A stretch of DNA of 64,000 nt, from the NCBI RefSeq assembly GCF_900101965.1, contig NZ_FNAP01000006.1, forward strand, positions 203,410-267,409, written 5' to 3'. How positions within the stretch are numbered: the first letter of the stretch is position 1; each line of letters opens with the position of its first letter. Both the position numbers and the translations under genes were made by a program. This stretch comes from Rhodospira trueperi (GTDB lineage Bacteria > Pseudomonadota > Alphaproteobacteria > Rhodospirillales > Rhodospirillaceae). A model generated the notes under the pieces. It was given only the letters and a program-made list of their open reading frames with translations. It did not search any database and was not told where the DNA came from. This document shows positions 1 through 9,329 of this stretch, piece by piece.

Positions 1-1
1 C

Positions 2-787
2 GGCGACGGCGGGGACTGGACCACCGGTAAGCTCGCCATTTGGTCGGCCGCCACCGGCGACCTGTTCTACGATGAAAAGCCGGCGATTGACCTCTCCGGC
101 CTCCAATACGCCGCCACGCTGGGTGCCGATTACCGCTTCTTCGACGCATTTCTGGCGGGTGTCGCCGTCGGATACGAGCGGCTCGACGTCACGTTCCACG
201 GAAACGGCGACTTTCAACGCGACGCCGATTACTTCGTGACCACGCTTTACGGCGCCTACCAGTTTACCGACAACTGGTCGGTGAACATCCTCGGCTCCTA
301 TGGTCTCGGTCTGAACGACATCATTCCGGCCGGAGCCAATTCGGGCCAGGGCAACGGTCACCATTCGCATCGCTTCATCACGTCCGGCAACGTGGCCTAT
401 AGCAACGTGTACGACCGGATCACCGCCTACGGATCCGGCGGCATATCCTACGCCCACGAAGGGTTCGACGCGTACTACGACAGCGTCGGCGCCAAGGTGT
501 CTCCCGACGCGGTCGAGTTGGGGCAACTCTACACCGAAGGCGATGTTGGCTACATTTTCCAGATGAGCGACGAGAACAACGATATTATTGAGCCGTACGT
601 CTCCGCCCGGTTGGAGTACGACTTCATCAGCAACGGCATGAACGACCGCTTCGGCGCCGTTCTGGGGGGTGGTCTTCGGGCCTTCGTGAACGACAACCTG
701 TCGCTGGAAATGTTCGGCAACACGGAAGTGGCGCGATCCGACGAGGCGACGACCAGCTTCGGCATGAACGCCCGCCTGCAGTTCTGA
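2..787 (+). CDS. Autotransporter-type outer-membrane beta-barrel protein, C-terminal part (5' end outside window)
   Basis: The frame is open from the first bases of the window to a stop at 785-787, so only the C-terminal 261 residues are present. The sequence alternates polar and hydrophobic residues, is rich in Gly, Tyr and Asn, and ends in ...NARLQF. A terminal aromatic residue is the usual signal for insertion into the outer membrane by the BAM complex. Phrases such as YAATLGADYRFFDAFLAGV and the strand-turn-strand pattern fit an autotransporter beta-domain (PF03797-like). The passenger, if any, lies upstream. A GTG at 236 lies inside the barrel and is unlikely to be the start. The barrel class is likely; the function is unknown. 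Confidence 0.75.
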   Translation, partial: GDGGDWTTGKLAIWSAATGDLFYDEKPAIDLSGLQYAATLGADYRFFDAFLAGVAVGYERLDVTFHGNGDFQRDADYFVTTLYGAYQFTDNWSVNILGSYGLGLNDIIPAGANSGQGNGHHSHRFITSGNVAYSNVYDRITAYGSGGISYAHEGFDAYYDSVGAKVSPDAVELGQLYTEGDVGYIFQMSDENNDIIEPYVSARLEYDFISNGMNDRFGAVLGGGLRAFVNDNLSLEMFGNTEVARSDEATTSFGMNARLQF

Positions 788-871
788 TCACCGATCCGGG
801 ACCGGGCGGCCGTTCGTGGTCGCCCGGGTCCCACGTTCCCCCGGCCCATGTGTCGCCCGAAGGGGCTTGGC

Positions 872-1414
872 ATGCTTTTGCGCGCCGACCGATCTGTTCT
901 CATTGTCATCGACGTTCAGGAACGGCTGTGCCCGGTCATGGATAATCCACGCCGGGTTCTGTTCAACGGGGCCCGGCTGCTGCGGGGCGCCGCGCTGCTG
1001 GACGTGCCGGTGCTGTGTACGGAGCAGTACCCCAAGGGGCTGGGTCCCACCATGATCGACCTGCGGGACCTGTTGCCCGAAGGCGCGGTGATGGAGAAGA
1101 CCGCCTTCGGCTCCATGGGCGAGCCCCGATTCCGCGCCGCCTTGGACGCGCTCGGCCGCCCCCAGGTGGTTCTGTGCGGGACCGAGGCCCATGTGTGCGT
1201 GCTTCAGACCGCGCTCGGCCTGCGCGAGGCATCGTATGACGTGTTCGTGGTGGCCGATGCCGTCGGCTCGCGCCATCCTGACAGCGAGCGCGCCGGACTG
1301 GAGCGCGCCCGCGACGCCGGATGCTCCATCGTGACCACCGAAATGGTTCTGTTCGAGTGGGTGGCGGACAAGGACCATCCGGCCTTCCGCGACATCAGCG
1401 CCCTGGTGAAATAA
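872..1414 (+). CDS. Isochorismatase-family cysteine hydrolase
   Basis: This 180-residue cytoplasmic protein has the fold signature of the isochorismatase/nicotinamidase superfamily. The catalytic Asp is in VLIVIDVQERL near the N-terminus, the Lys in GAVMEKTAFG, and the nucleophilic Cys in VLCGTEAHVCVLQTA. The superfamily cleaves amides or vinyl ethers; the substrate here cannot be read from sequence. The start at 872 is chosen because AAGGGG lies 7 bases upstream, whereas the ATG at 848 has no ribosome binding site. The gene converges on the EF-G-like gene across a strong hairpin. Confidence 0.85.
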   Translation: MLLRADRSVLIVIDVQERLCPVMDNPRRVLFNGARLLRGAALLDVPVLCTEQYPKGLGPTMIDLRDLLPEGAVMEKTAFGSMGEPRFRAALDALGRPQVVLCGTEAHVCVLQTALGLREASYDVFVVADAVGSRHPDSERAGLERARDAGCSIVTTEMVLFEWVADKDHPAFRDISALVK

Positions 1415-1432
1415 TACGGTTTCCGCATCACA

Positions 1433-1468
1433 CCGGCCGACGAAAAGGACTGTCTTTTCGTCGGCCGG
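1433..1468. terminator. Bidirectional hairpin between convergent genes
   Basis: A perfect 15-bp inverted repeat (CCGGCCGACGAAAAG, 1433-1447; complement 1454-1468) with a 6-base loop lies between two convergent genes. The A4/T4 tracts are inside the stem, and no long T-run follows on either strand. Function as a terminator is inferred from position and stem strength. Confidence 0.65.
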
Positions 1469-1513
1469 CGTGAGTTCAGGCGTCTCGCGGGACGGAATGG
1501 CTTTCCGATCCCC

Positions 1514-3547
1514 TCACCCATTCTCCAGCATGGCCCGGCGGCGTTCGACCACCTGTTCGGCGTCACGCCCGCTCAGTTCCTGAAGGTGGTCGAAGGTCCA
1601 CGAGAACGTGCCCACCCCCATGGTGGAGGAGCGGATCTCGACGATCAGGTCGTGCATTTCCGACTGCGGCAGCATGCCGTGGACCACGTCCCAGCCGTCC
1701 CAGCCCTCCTTCTGGTCGAAGCCCAGGATCTGACCGCGCCGCGTGGACAGGGCCCGCTGCGCCTTGCTGGTGGCGTCGTTGGGCACGCTGATCTCGACCT
1801 TGAGGATCGGTTCCAGAAGGACCGGGGCGCAGGCCTGAATGCCCTCGCGCATGGCCATCTGCGCGGCGGTCTTGAACGCCTGCTCGGAGCTGTCCACGGT
1901 GTGGAACGAGCCGTCGTAGAGCGTCACCTCGAAGTCCACCACCGGGAAGCCCAGCGGCCCCTGCCGCGACCATTCGCGCACGCCCTGCTCGACCGCCGGG
2001 ATGTACTGGCGCGGCACCACACCGCCGGTGATCTTATCGTGGAAGGCGAAGCCGGCACCGCGCGACAACGGCCCGATCTCCAGGTGGACATCCCCGAACT
2101 GGCCATGGCCGCCGGTCTGACGCTTGAAGCGGCCCTGCTGCTGGGTGCGCTTCTTGATGGTTTCCTGATAGGGCACCAGCGGCTTTTCCGACTGAACCTC
2201 GACGTTGTACTGGCGCGCCAGCCGGGCCAGTGCGACCTGAAGGTGAATGTCGCCCTGCCCCCACAGCAGAAGTTCGTTGGTCTCGGCGTTCTGCTCCATC
2301 TTGAGGCCCCGGTCCTCCTCGCACAGGCGGGCGAGGGCGCCGGACAGCTTCACGTCGTCGCCGTGCTTGGCCGGCCGCACCGCCAGCGCCGCCAGAGGCG
2401 TCGGCGGGGTGGGCCAGTCGGTCTCGAGCGTGCCCTTGGCGTCGAGCAGATGGCCGGTGTTGATACCCTCCAGTTTGCCCAGGCCGACGACGGCGCCGGT
2501 GGGGGCCTCGCTGGCTTTGGCGGGCTGGCCGGGGGAGGTCAGCGTGAACAGGCCGGCAATCTTCTCGCCGCCGACCTGGGCGCCGTCCTTGACCGGGCCA
2601 CGCCAGACGCGCGCCAGCGACATCTTGCCGGTGTGGGCGGCATGCACGGTCTTGAACACCTGGACCAGGGGCGCGCTGGCGCCGCTGTCCACCAGTCGCC
2701 GCTCCAGGGTCTCGTCTACCGACGGGGTTTCATGGCGCAGCGCCTTGAGCAGGCGGACGACGCCATTGTCCTCCAGCGCGCCGCCGAAGAAGACGGGCAC
2801 GACACGGTCCTCGGCCAGATCCTTCGTGAGGGTGTCGTAGATCTCGTCCTTGGCCGGAACGATGTCCTCCAGTATTTCCTCAAGCATGGTGTCGTTGGTG
2901 TCGGCGAGGCTTTCCAGCAACTCCTGGCGGGCCTCCAACTCTCGGTCCTTCACCTGCTCCGGGAGGTGGATCAGGTCGGAGCGCTCGCCCGGCTTGTAGC
3001 GATAGGCTCGCTCGCTGACCAGATCGACATAGCCGGTCACCTTGCCGTCCTCGCGGATCGGGATTTCGCGCAGCACCAACGGCCGGTCGGAGACCTCCTG
3101 CATCGCCTCCATCAACTCGCGCAGGGTGACCTGGGCGGTCTCGACCTTGTTGATGAAGATCATGTGCGGGATGGCGCGCTGATCCAGGAATTTCAACAGC
3201 GGCATGGCCATGCGCACGCGGGCCGGATCGGGATCGCACACCACCACGGCAACGTCCGCGACCATCAGCGCATTGACCGCATCCTGCTGGAACTCGACCG
3301 AGCCGGGACAGTCCAGGAAGGTCCAGCGGTCGCCCAGATAGTCGGCCTCCACCACGTTGATTTCGATGGTCATGCTGCGTTCGCGCGCCTCCGGGCTGGC
3401 GTCGCCGACGGTGTTCTGATCCTCCACGCGCCCCTTGCGGTGGATCGCCCCGCAGGCCATCAGCAGGCTTTCGAGCAGGCTGGTCTTGCCGGACAGATAG
3501 GGGCCGACAAGGGCGGCGACCCGGGGCGACGCGACGCGGTCGGGCAT
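1514..3547 (-). CDS. Divergent elongation factor G-like translational GTPase
   Basis: The 677-residue protein has EF-G length and domain order: a GTPase domain (about 1-260), then domains II-V with the EF-G C-terminal fold (VEISVPNDATSKAQRALSTR near the end). The P-loop GPYLSGKTS is intact (Lys21). Two key positions differ from EF-G. The catalytic His of DTPGH is Ser83 (DCPGS), and the guanine-specificity motif NKxD reads NKVE (Glu136). Similar DCPGSVEF paralogues are known in alphaproteobacteria next to an ordinary FusA. It is therefore probably not the main translocase and may act in stress or ribosome rescue, but the role is unknown. It is transcribed alone, and ends opposite the isochorismatase gene. 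Confidence 0.85.
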   Translation of the reverse strand: MPDRVASPRVAALVGPYLSGKTSLLESLLMACGAIHRKGRVEDQNTVGDASPEARERSMTIEINVVEADYLGDRWTFLDCPGSVEFQQDAVNALMVADVAVVVCDPDPARVRMAMPLLKFLDQRAIPHMIFINKVETAQVTLRELMEAMQEVSDRPLVLREIPIREDGKVTGYVDLVSERAYRYKPGERSDLIHLPEQVKDRELEARQELLESLADTNDTMLEEILEDIVPAKDEIYDTLTKDLAEDRVVPVFFGGALEDNGVVRLLKALRHETPSVDETLERRLVDSGASAPLVQVFKTVHAAHTGKMSLARVWRGPVKDGAQVGGEKIAGLFTLTSPGQPAKASEAPTGAVVGLGKLEGINTGHLLDAKGTLETDWPTPPTPLAALAVRPAKHGDDVKLSGALARLCEEDRGLKMEQNAETNELLLWGQGDIHLQVALARLARQYNVEVQSEKPLVPYQETIKKRTQQQGRFKRQTGGHGQFGDVHLEIGPLSRGAGFAFHDKITGGVVPRQYIPAVEQGVREWSRQGPLGFPVVDFEVTLYDGSFHTVDSSEQAFKTAAQMAMREGIQACAPVLLEPILKVEISVPNDATSKAQRALSTRRGQILGFDQKEGWDGWDVVHGMLPQSEMHDLIVEIRSSTMGVGTFSWTFDHLQELSGRDAEQVVERRRAMLENG

Positions 3548-3784
3548 GGTTCAGGTCCTCTTTGGTCTTGGTTCGATGGACGGACGGGAGCAATGGACGA
3601 GACACGGACGGCACGCCACATCGCGCGGGATCCCCGCGCGGGCGCGCCTTTGCATGGTCAGCAGGGAGAGGGAGTGTTTCAAGGGCAAAGCGACCCGGAA
3701 CGGGCGGAGACTCCAAGGTCCAGACAGAATCGCACAGCCCGCGCATCGCCCTCAACCCCTTCAAAGGAGGGAGGTGTGATCCCT

Positions 3785-4267
3785 TCAGACGGGGGGATCC
3801 ACCAGACGATGCAGGCGCTCCGCCGCCGTGTGGGCGAACCGCACCGTCAGCGCCCGCCGCCGCGCCGGGTGCAGCGGGGCCAGGGCCATCGGCCGTATGA
3901 TCTCCGCCCCCCACGGATCGGCGATCATCAGGCCGCAATCGTCCGGTAACACCGTGATGGGAAAGGTCTCGGACACGGCGAAGGCGAAGGCATCGCAGTA
4001 CCCCAGGTACTCGCGCCATTTGCCGTCGGCGCGGTAGTCGGCCAGCGCGCTCTTGACCTCGACGATCACCACCCGGCCATCCGCATCAAGCGCCGCCACG
4101 TCGGCGCGGCGTCGGTTGGGCAGCTTGAATTCGGTCAGGACGGCGTGCCCGGTCTCGGCCAGATGGCGGCACACCCCGCGTGTCAGGCCGCGCGTCATGG
4201 CGGCGGCGTCGCCCTCGGGCAAGCGGTGCCGTCCGGCCGCGGCGGGAGTCAGCAAGGACGGCGGCAT
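3785..4267 (-). CDS. mmcB: MmcB-family DNA repair protein
   Basis: This 160-residue protein has the PD-(D/E)xK-like nuclease core of MmcB: RRADVAALDADGRVVIVEVKS supplies the Asp and the Glu-x-Lys pair at about residues 55-75. MmcB was named in Caulobacter, where it is part of the DNA-damage response and is linked to mutagenic repair. The length matches the family. The start ATG at 4267 is followed by a Pro/Ala-rich N-terminus. The 237 bases between its stop and the EF-G-like start hold no gene that I can support. No LexA box was identified with confidence upstream. Confidence 0.8.
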   Translation of the reverse strand: MPPSLLTPAAAGRHRLPEGDAAAMTRGLTRGVCRHLAETGHAVLTEFKLPNRRRADVAALDADGRVVIVEVKSALADYRADGKWREYLGYCDAFAFAVSETFPITVLPDDCGLMIADPWGAEIIRPMALAPLHPARRRALTVRFAHTAAERLHRLVDPPV

Positions 4268-4377
4268 GGCTCAAGCCCTCCGGCCTCCGGTTCCGGTGGT
4301 GGTCCACCGTTCACCGTAGGGCGCCGGCGCGGCCCCCGCAAGCGCGCGCCGGATCGGGGACCTCAAGGTGGCGCCGC

Positions 4378-5127
4378 TCACGGCGTCGGCAGCGGCGGCC
4401 GCCCCCAGCCGGCGGCGAGGGCCTCGTCGTCACTGCAATAGCGGGCTTCGACGGCGTCATCAGACACGGCGGCGTAGCCCGCATCCAGGGGCACCAGAAA
4501 CACGCCGTCACCGCCCTCGGGGGTGTAGGCCTTGATCGGGCACGGCGGCGGATCGACGACCGGGTCGTCCGGCAACCGTCCGCCCCGGCGCCAGTCCCAC
4601 GGACGCACGAAGTCGGTGCGCCACAGGCCCAGGCCGGCCGCCTTTGCTTTCTCCTGGGCCTCGCGATAGGCGCCGGGCGCATCGGGGGCGGTGATGGCGA
4701 GCCCTTGGGTGAGCAGTACCATCGCGATATCCTTGTGGCCGCTGATGGCGCAGGTGGACCTGTGCGCGCCGCCAGCCTCGACCGCCGCGCCATCCAGTGG
4801 TGTGCAGACAAGCGGCTCCAGCGACAGGCTCAGGACCCGGTGAAGCGCGAAGGCGGCATCCTTGCCGCAGTGAATCCAGCGCCCGGCCTGACGGCAGCGC
4901 TGGCCGAGTTCCGGCGCGTCGATGCCGGCGAGATGATGGATGCCTTCGGTCGTCTGGATCGTGTCACCGTCGATGACCGCCGGCATGACGGTCTCCGACA
5001 GGGCGGGAGCGGTCGGGAGGCCGAACAGCAGCGCGCCGACACAGAGCGCAAGGACGGCGGCGCGAACGGTCGCGCGGAACCAGAGCAGATTTCGGACCGG
5101 CGTGGACGGCACACTGAAACCAAACAC
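4378..5127 (-). CDS. Thermonuclease (SNase-like) family protein, exported
   Basis: A hydrophobic segment (AAVLALCVGALLFGLPTAPALS) indicates a signal peptide, so the protein probably acts in the periplasm. It is followed by an SNase/OB-fold domain with VIDGDTI, LAGIDAPE and LLTQGLAI. The calcium/catalytic Asp residues and the Glu of DAPE are present. The position of the first catalytic Arg (Arg35 of staphylococcal nuclease) is His (GIHHLAGID), so nuclease activity is doubtful. The tail after about residue 190 is Pro-rich and variable. The GTG at 5127 is preferred because GAGGGGAAGAG lies upstream; an ATG at 5169 is possible but its AAGGG is only 2 bases away. Confidence 0.7.
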   Translation of the reverse strand: MFGFSVPSTPVRNLLWFRATVRAAVLALCVGALLFGLPTAPALSETVMPAVIDGDTIQTTEGIHHLAGIDAPELGQRCRQAGRWIHCGKDAAFALHRVLSLSLEPLVCTPLDGAAVEAGGAHRSTCAISGHKDIAMVLLTQGLAITAPDAPGAYREAQEKAKAAGLGLWRTDFVRPWDWRRGGRLPDDPVVDPPPCPIKAYTPEGGDGVFLVPLDAGYAAVSDDAVEARYCSDDEALAAGWGRPPLPTP

Positions 5128-5299
5128 AGACTCTTCCCCTCGCAAACCACCAAGACGCGATCCCCTCATCGCCCTTCACGGGGACGCGCGGACCCCGTGT
5201 CCGCGTCGCGCCAGCATTCTTTGCTTCCGATCATGGTCAAAATAGGTCGAAGCGGGACCGTCGTCCATCCTCGGCCGCCGGCCGTTCGGGGACGACACG

Positions 5300-5329
5300 A
5301 AAAGGGCCGGCGCCCCACGGCACCGGCCC
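5300..5329 (-). terminator. Rho-independent terminator of proVWX
   Basis: On the minus strand, an 11-bp stem (GGGCCGGTGCC with GGCGCCGGCCC, one G-T wobble) with a 4-base loop is followed by TTTTCGT. It lies 35 bases after the proX stop. Confidence 0.8.
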
Positions 5330-5364
5330 CCTTCACGGTCGATTGAACCCTGGCGTTCAGCCGA

Positions 5365-6387
5365 TTACTCGGCGGCCGCGCGGGCCTCTTCCAGCCAGCC
5401 GTTCCAGGCGTCCTGGTGACCGGCGATCCAGGCATCGGCATGACGCGCGATGTCCTCCTGGCTGTCCTCGCCGTCGCGCATCTTCAGGTTCTGCGCGCTG
5501 ATGTCGTTGGCCGACACCTCCATGATCGCGAACAGCTTGGCCGCCGCCGGGTTGGCCTCGGCCCACTCCTTGTTGGCGACGATGCGCTGATCGTTGGCCT
5601 GGAAGCCGTAGTTGGAGCCGTCGGGCAGGGCGGTGTCCACGTCGGCGCGGGCCCCCGGCAGCGAGGAAAACGGCACCTGCAGCCAGACCACATCCTCGCC
5701 CGGCACCAGCACGCCGGACACCCAGTACGGGGTCCAGGTGTAGTACAGCACGGACTCACCCTGTTCGTAGCGGGTGATGGTGTCGGCGATGATGGCCGAA
5801 TAGGAGCCCTGGTTATGGGTCACGGTGTCCCGCAGATCGAAGGCATCAAGCTGATGCTCGATGACCGCTTCACAGCCCCAGCCCGGGGTGCAGCCGGTCA
5901 GGTCCGCCTTGCCGTCGCCGTTGTTGTCGAACAGGGCGGCGATCTCGGGGTCCGACAACTGGCCCAGATTGGTGATGCCGTGCTCGTCGGCGGTCTTCTT
6001 GTCGATCAGATAGCCCTGCAGGGCACCCGGGGAGTACACGCCCTCGCGGTACAGCTTCTCCTCGCCGCCGGCTTCCGCGAAGAAGTCGGTGTGCAGCGGG
6101 AACCAGCCGTCGGCCAGGAAGGTGCCGTCGCCGTTGCCGATGGCCACATAGGCGGTGGCGTATTCCAGTTCCTTGATGTCCTGGACGTCGTAGCCGAGCT
6201 CCTCGAGCGCCTTCATGACCAGCACGGTCTGGAAGGTTTCTTCCGCGATGGAGGACTTCAGGGGGATGACCTCGACGCCCTCGCCGGGCATGTCGGCGGC
6301 GATGGCCGGCCCGGCCAGAAGGGCGGTGGACAGGCCGATGGCGGCGACAGTGCCGCGCAGGGTCTTGGGATCGAAGGGATGGGTCAT
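5365..6387 (-). CDS. proX: Glycine betaine/proline betaine ABC transporter substrate-binding protein ProX
   Basis: This periplasmic protein of 340 residues captures betaine-type osmolytes for the ProVW importer. A signal peptide ([21 protein letters not shown]) is followed by an OpuAC-type domain. Features include [25 protein letters not shown] and [11 protein letters not shown], the Trp-rich aromatic cage used to bind quaternary ammonium groups. The start at 6387 has GGGAG upstream. It is the last gene of proV-proW-proX, 84 bases after proW, and a terminator follows. The exact ligand (glycine betaine, proline betaine or choline) cannot be separated from sequence alone. Confidence 0.93.
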   Translation of the reverse strand: MTHPFDPKTLRGTVAAIGLSTALLAGPAIAADMPGEGVEVIPLKSSIAEETFQTVLVMKALEELGYDVQDIKELEYATAYVAIGNGDGTFLADGWFPLHTDFFAEAGGEEKLYREGVYSPGALQGYLIDKKTADEHGITNLGQLSDPEIAALFDNNGDGKADLTGCTPGWGCEAVIEHQLDAFDLRDTVTHNQGSYSAIIADTITRYEQGESVLYYTWTPYWVSGVLVPGEDVVWLQVPFSSLPGARADVDTALPDGSNYGFQANDQRIVANKEWAEANPAAAKLFAIMEVSANDISAQNLKMRDGEDSQEDIARHADAWIAGHQDAWNGWLEEARAAAE

Positions 6388-6471
6388 GATGGGAACTCCC
6401 TTGGTGTGTTGATTGTGTCCCGATGGCCCCGGCGCCGTGAGGAACCGGGGGATCGGGGTACGCGACCAAAC

Positions 6472-7575
6472 TCAGGTCTTGGCGGATGCGGCGGCCCCCT
6501 TCTCGGCCGGCCGGCCGTATCCCATGGCCCGCCGGACCAAGCCGACGGGGCCGGTCTCGAAGAAGCCGACGTTGCCGCGATCTCGCTTGGACACGCCCAT
6601 GGCCTGGGTCATGCGGTCGATGATGATGGCCAGCAGCACGATACCGATGCCGCCGACGGTGGCCAAACCCATGTCCAGGCGGCCGATGCCACGCAGCACC
6701 ATCTGCCCCAGGCCACCGACGGCGATCATGGAGGCGATCACCACCATCGACAGGGCCAGCATGAGCGTCTGATTGACGCCGGCCATGATGGTCGGCATGG
6801 CCAGCGGCAACTGGACCTTATAGAGAAGCTGGCGGCGCGACGCGCCGAAACTGGTGGCGGCCTCGATCAGGTCGCCGGGCACCTGCCGGATGCCCAGATT
6901 GGTCAGGCGGATGACCGGCGGCAGGGCGAAGATGATGGTCACCACCACGCCCGGCACGTTGCCGATGCCGAACAGCATCACGATGGGGACCAGATAGACG
7001 AAGGCCGGCGTGGTCTGCATGGCGTCCAGGATCGGCCGGACCACCTGTGCCGCGCGGTCGCTGCGCGCCAGCCAGATCCCTGTCGGCAAGCCCAGCAGAA
7101 TGCAGAAGAACACCGAGGTGATGACCAGGGCCAGCGTCACCATGGTCTCGTCCCAGGCGCCGATCAGCCCGACGAAGACCATCGAGACCACGGCGCCCAC
7201 GCCCAGGCGCCAGCCCGCCGCCTGCCACGCCAGCAAGCCGATCAGAACCAGCATCAAGAGCGCCGGCACCCCCAGAAAAGCGGCCTCCATGGTGCTCAGG
7301 ACGCCGTCCACCGGCCAGCGGATGGCCTGGAAGATGAAGCGGAAGTTGGTGACCAACCAGTCCAGGAAGTGCTCAACCCAAAGTTCAAGAGGGATGGAGG
7401 CTTCCTCGAAAGGATGCAGGATGTCGAATGGGGCCTGTTCCGGGGCCGGGGCCGCCTGACTGAGCCAGTCGGTGCCGGCCGGCTGCTCGCCGCCCGTGCG
7501 GGCGTCTCCGCTTGCGGTGCCGGTGTTCGAACCCCAGGGGTTCGACTGGGCAATGACGATGCTGTCCTCAGTCAT
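6472..7575 (-). CDS. proW: Glycine betaine/proline ABC transporter permease ProW
   Basis: This 367-residue inner-membrane permease has a roughly 100-residue N-terminal extension including an amphipathic stretch, as in E. coli ProW. It is followed by the BPD_transp_1 domain with at least six hydrophobic segments. The EAA-type loop that docks on the ATPase is visible around [21 protein letters not shown]. Its ATG overlaps the end of proV by 8 bases, so translational coupling is likely. It moves the osmolyte delivered by ProX using ATP hydrolysis by ProV. Confidence 0.93.
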   Translation of the reverse strand: MTEDSIVIAQSNPWGSNTGTASGDARTGGEQPAGTDWLSQAAPAPEQAPFDILHPFEEASIPLELWVEHFLDWLVTNFRFIFQAIRWPVDGVLSTMEAAFLGVPALLMLVLIGLLAWQAAGWRLGVGAVVSMVFVGLIGAWDETMVTLALVITSVFFCILLGLPTGIWLARSDRAAQVVRPILDAMQTTPAFVYLVPIVMLFGIGNVPGVVVTIIFALPPVIRLTNLGIRQVPGDLIEAATSFGASRRQLLYKVQLPLAMPTIMAGVNQTLMLALSMVVIASMIAVGGLGQMVLRGIGRLDMGLATVGGIGIVLLAIIIDRMTQAMGVSKRDRGNVGFFETGPVGLVRRAMGYGRPAEKGAAASAKT

Positions 7576-8773
7576 TCTCGGCGCCCTCCCTGTTCAAGGC
7601 TTCCAGGAGCAGGGCGCGCGAGACGACGCCCAGATATCGATTGTTGTCGTCCACCACCGGCAGGCCGCACGGGGACTGGGCCACCGTGCCGATGATCTCG
7701 CCGATGCTGGTGCTGGCCTTGAGTGGTTCGATGTCCGACAGGAAAGCGTTATGCAGCTCCGGCTTGGTGGTCTTGGCCTCGGCCTCCAGGGACGTGACGG
7801 AGACAACGCCGTGGAAGTGCTGCCGTTTGTCGACAATGTAGGCGAACTCGCGCCCGGCCTTGCCGACCCGTTGCAGGGCGGCCCGGACATTGCCGTCGCG
7901 TTCGTAAATCACGACATCCTGTTTCACGGCCACGTCGCCGGCGGTCAGGACGTTGGAGACGTCGACGCCCCGGAAGAACGACTTCACGTAGTCATCGGCC
8001 GGGTTGTTCAGGATCTCGTCCGGCGTGCCGACCTGGACGACGCGCCCGCCCTCCATGATGGCGATGCGGTCGCCGATGCGCATGGCCTCGTCGAGGTCGT
8101 GAGAAATGAAGACGATGGTGCGCGCCTGCTCCTCCTGGAGCGCGACCAATTCGTCCTGCATCTCGCTGCGGATCAGGGGGTCGAGGGCGCTGAACGCCTC
8201 GTCCATCAGCATGATCGTGGGATCGTTGGCCAGCGCGCGGGCCAGACCGACACGCTGCTGCATGCCGCCGGACAGCTCGTTCGGATAGCTGTTGCCCCAG
8301 GCCCCCAGCCCCACCTGCTCCAGCGCCGCCATGGCGCGCTGCTCGCGGTCGTCCTTCGCCACCGCCGACAGTTCCAGCCCGAAGGCCGTGTTCTGCAACA
8401 CCGTCAGGTGCGGCATCAGCGCGAAGGACTGGAACACCATGCTGATGTGCTTGCGGCGGAACTCGATCAGTTCCTTTTCGGACATCCTGGCAATGTCCAC
8501 GCCGTTCACCACGATCTCGCCGGCCGTCGGCTCGATCAGCCGGTTGAGCATGCGCACCAGTGTGGACTTGCCGGACCCGGACAGGCCCATGACGACGAAG
8601 ATCTCGCCCTCGCGCACCGAGAACGAGGCGTCGCAGACGCCCAGCGTCAGACCCGTCTTCTCGAAGATGTCGGCTTTGCCCAGGCCGTCCCGGTACAGCC
8701 GGACGCCCTCCTGTGGATCGTCGCCGAACACCTTGAAGAGGTTTCGGACGACAAGCTTTTCCGTGTCGGTCAA
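7568..8773 (-). CDS. proV: Glycine betaine/proline ABC transporter ATP-binding protein ProV
   Basis: The 401-residue ATPase has Walker [10 protein letters not shown], signature LSGGMQQR and Walker [10 protein letters not shown]. It is followed by two CBS repeats in the last 120 residues, the module that senses ionic strength in OpuA/ProV systems. The start is a TTG at 8773 (residues MTDTEKLVV) with AGGGAA 8 bases upstream; no ATG fits. The rare start may limit expression. It heads the operon, with a comparatively AT-rich promoter region before it. Confidence 0.93.
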   Translation of the reverse strand: MTDTEKLVVRNLFKVFGDDPQEGVRLYRDGLGKADIFEKTGLTLGVCDASFSVREGEIFVVMGLSGSGKSTLVRMLNRLIEPTAGEIVVNGVDIARMSEKELIEFRRKHISMVFQSFALMPHLTVLQNTAFGLELSAVAKDDREQRAMAALEQVGLGAWGNSYPNELSGGMQQRVGLARALANDPTIMLMDEAFSALDPLIRSEMQDELVALQEEQARTIVFISHDLDEAMRIGDRIAIMEGGRVVQVGTPDEILNNPADDYVKSFFRGVDVSNVLTAGDVAVKQDVVIYERDGNVRAALQRVGKAGREFAYIVDKRQHFHGVVSVTSLEAEAKTTKPELHNAFLSDIEPLKASTSIGEIIGTVAQSPCGLPVVDDNNRYLGVVSRALLLEALNREGAEND

Positions 8774-9329
8774 ATCGTGCGTTCCCTGTTGCTGACACCG
8801 CCCCCGTGGTTCCCCCGCCCCTCGGTGTCACCCGGGTCGGGCATCGCCCTGACGCGCCGGATTGCCGGTCGATCCTGTCGGCCAGCCACGATGTGACCGT
8901 GCGATCAGACATCGTGATCGCAAGACAATAATAGCGGACGTTTTGGACGATGTGCGAAAGGCTATCCACGCCATGGGGACAAGTCAAGCCACAATCCGGA
9001 TTATCCGAGATGGAAACGATGTGCATCAGAAGATTTATTGTTACAGCCGAAGTCGTTTAATTGTTCTGTAAGTGGCGTCCCGTATTTCATTGCAGGTGAA
9101 ATTTCCCTGCGAAGTGCCATTGAAATATTGAAGTCCAGCCTTTGTTGATCAGTTTACTCCACCTTTTCTGTGACCGCGTGCGTACCGTCCCGCCCGGCAA
9201 GTCATTCGCCCGAATCGCCGTGACGAGCGTCCGAACGGAGTCGAACGATGTCAAACGACGCCGACCAGACCGTCTTTCAGACCGATCCCGTTCTTCCGGT
9301 CGACTCGCCACGCGAAAGGCCGGGGGTGA
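8774..9329. promoter_or_regulatory. Intergenic region upstream of proV
   Basis: These 556 bases hold no convincing gene. About 8900-9160 is clearly more AT-rich than its surroundings. A minus-strand TTGACT lies at 8987-8982, but the best -10 (GATAGC, 15 bases away) is weak. The proVWX promoter presumably lies here. Short open frames in both directions have no codon bias or ribosome binding sites and are not called. Confidence 0.35.

Noticed and set aside
1586..3949. A 787-codon open frame on the plus strand opposite the EF-G-like gene
   Set aside because: It is antisense to a gene with clear family motifs, has low-complexity His/Gly/Arg composition and no ribosome binding site. Long antisense frames are expected at this GC content.
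5416..7695. A 759-codon plus-strand frame opposite proX/proW
   Set aside because: Shadow of two genes with clear transporter motifs; composition is His/Gly/Gln-rich as in other antisense frames.
9087..9311. A 74-codon minus-strand frame in the proV upstream gap
   Set aside because: Arg/Ser-rich, no ribosome binding site, no homology recognised, and overlaps AT-rich promoter-like DNA.
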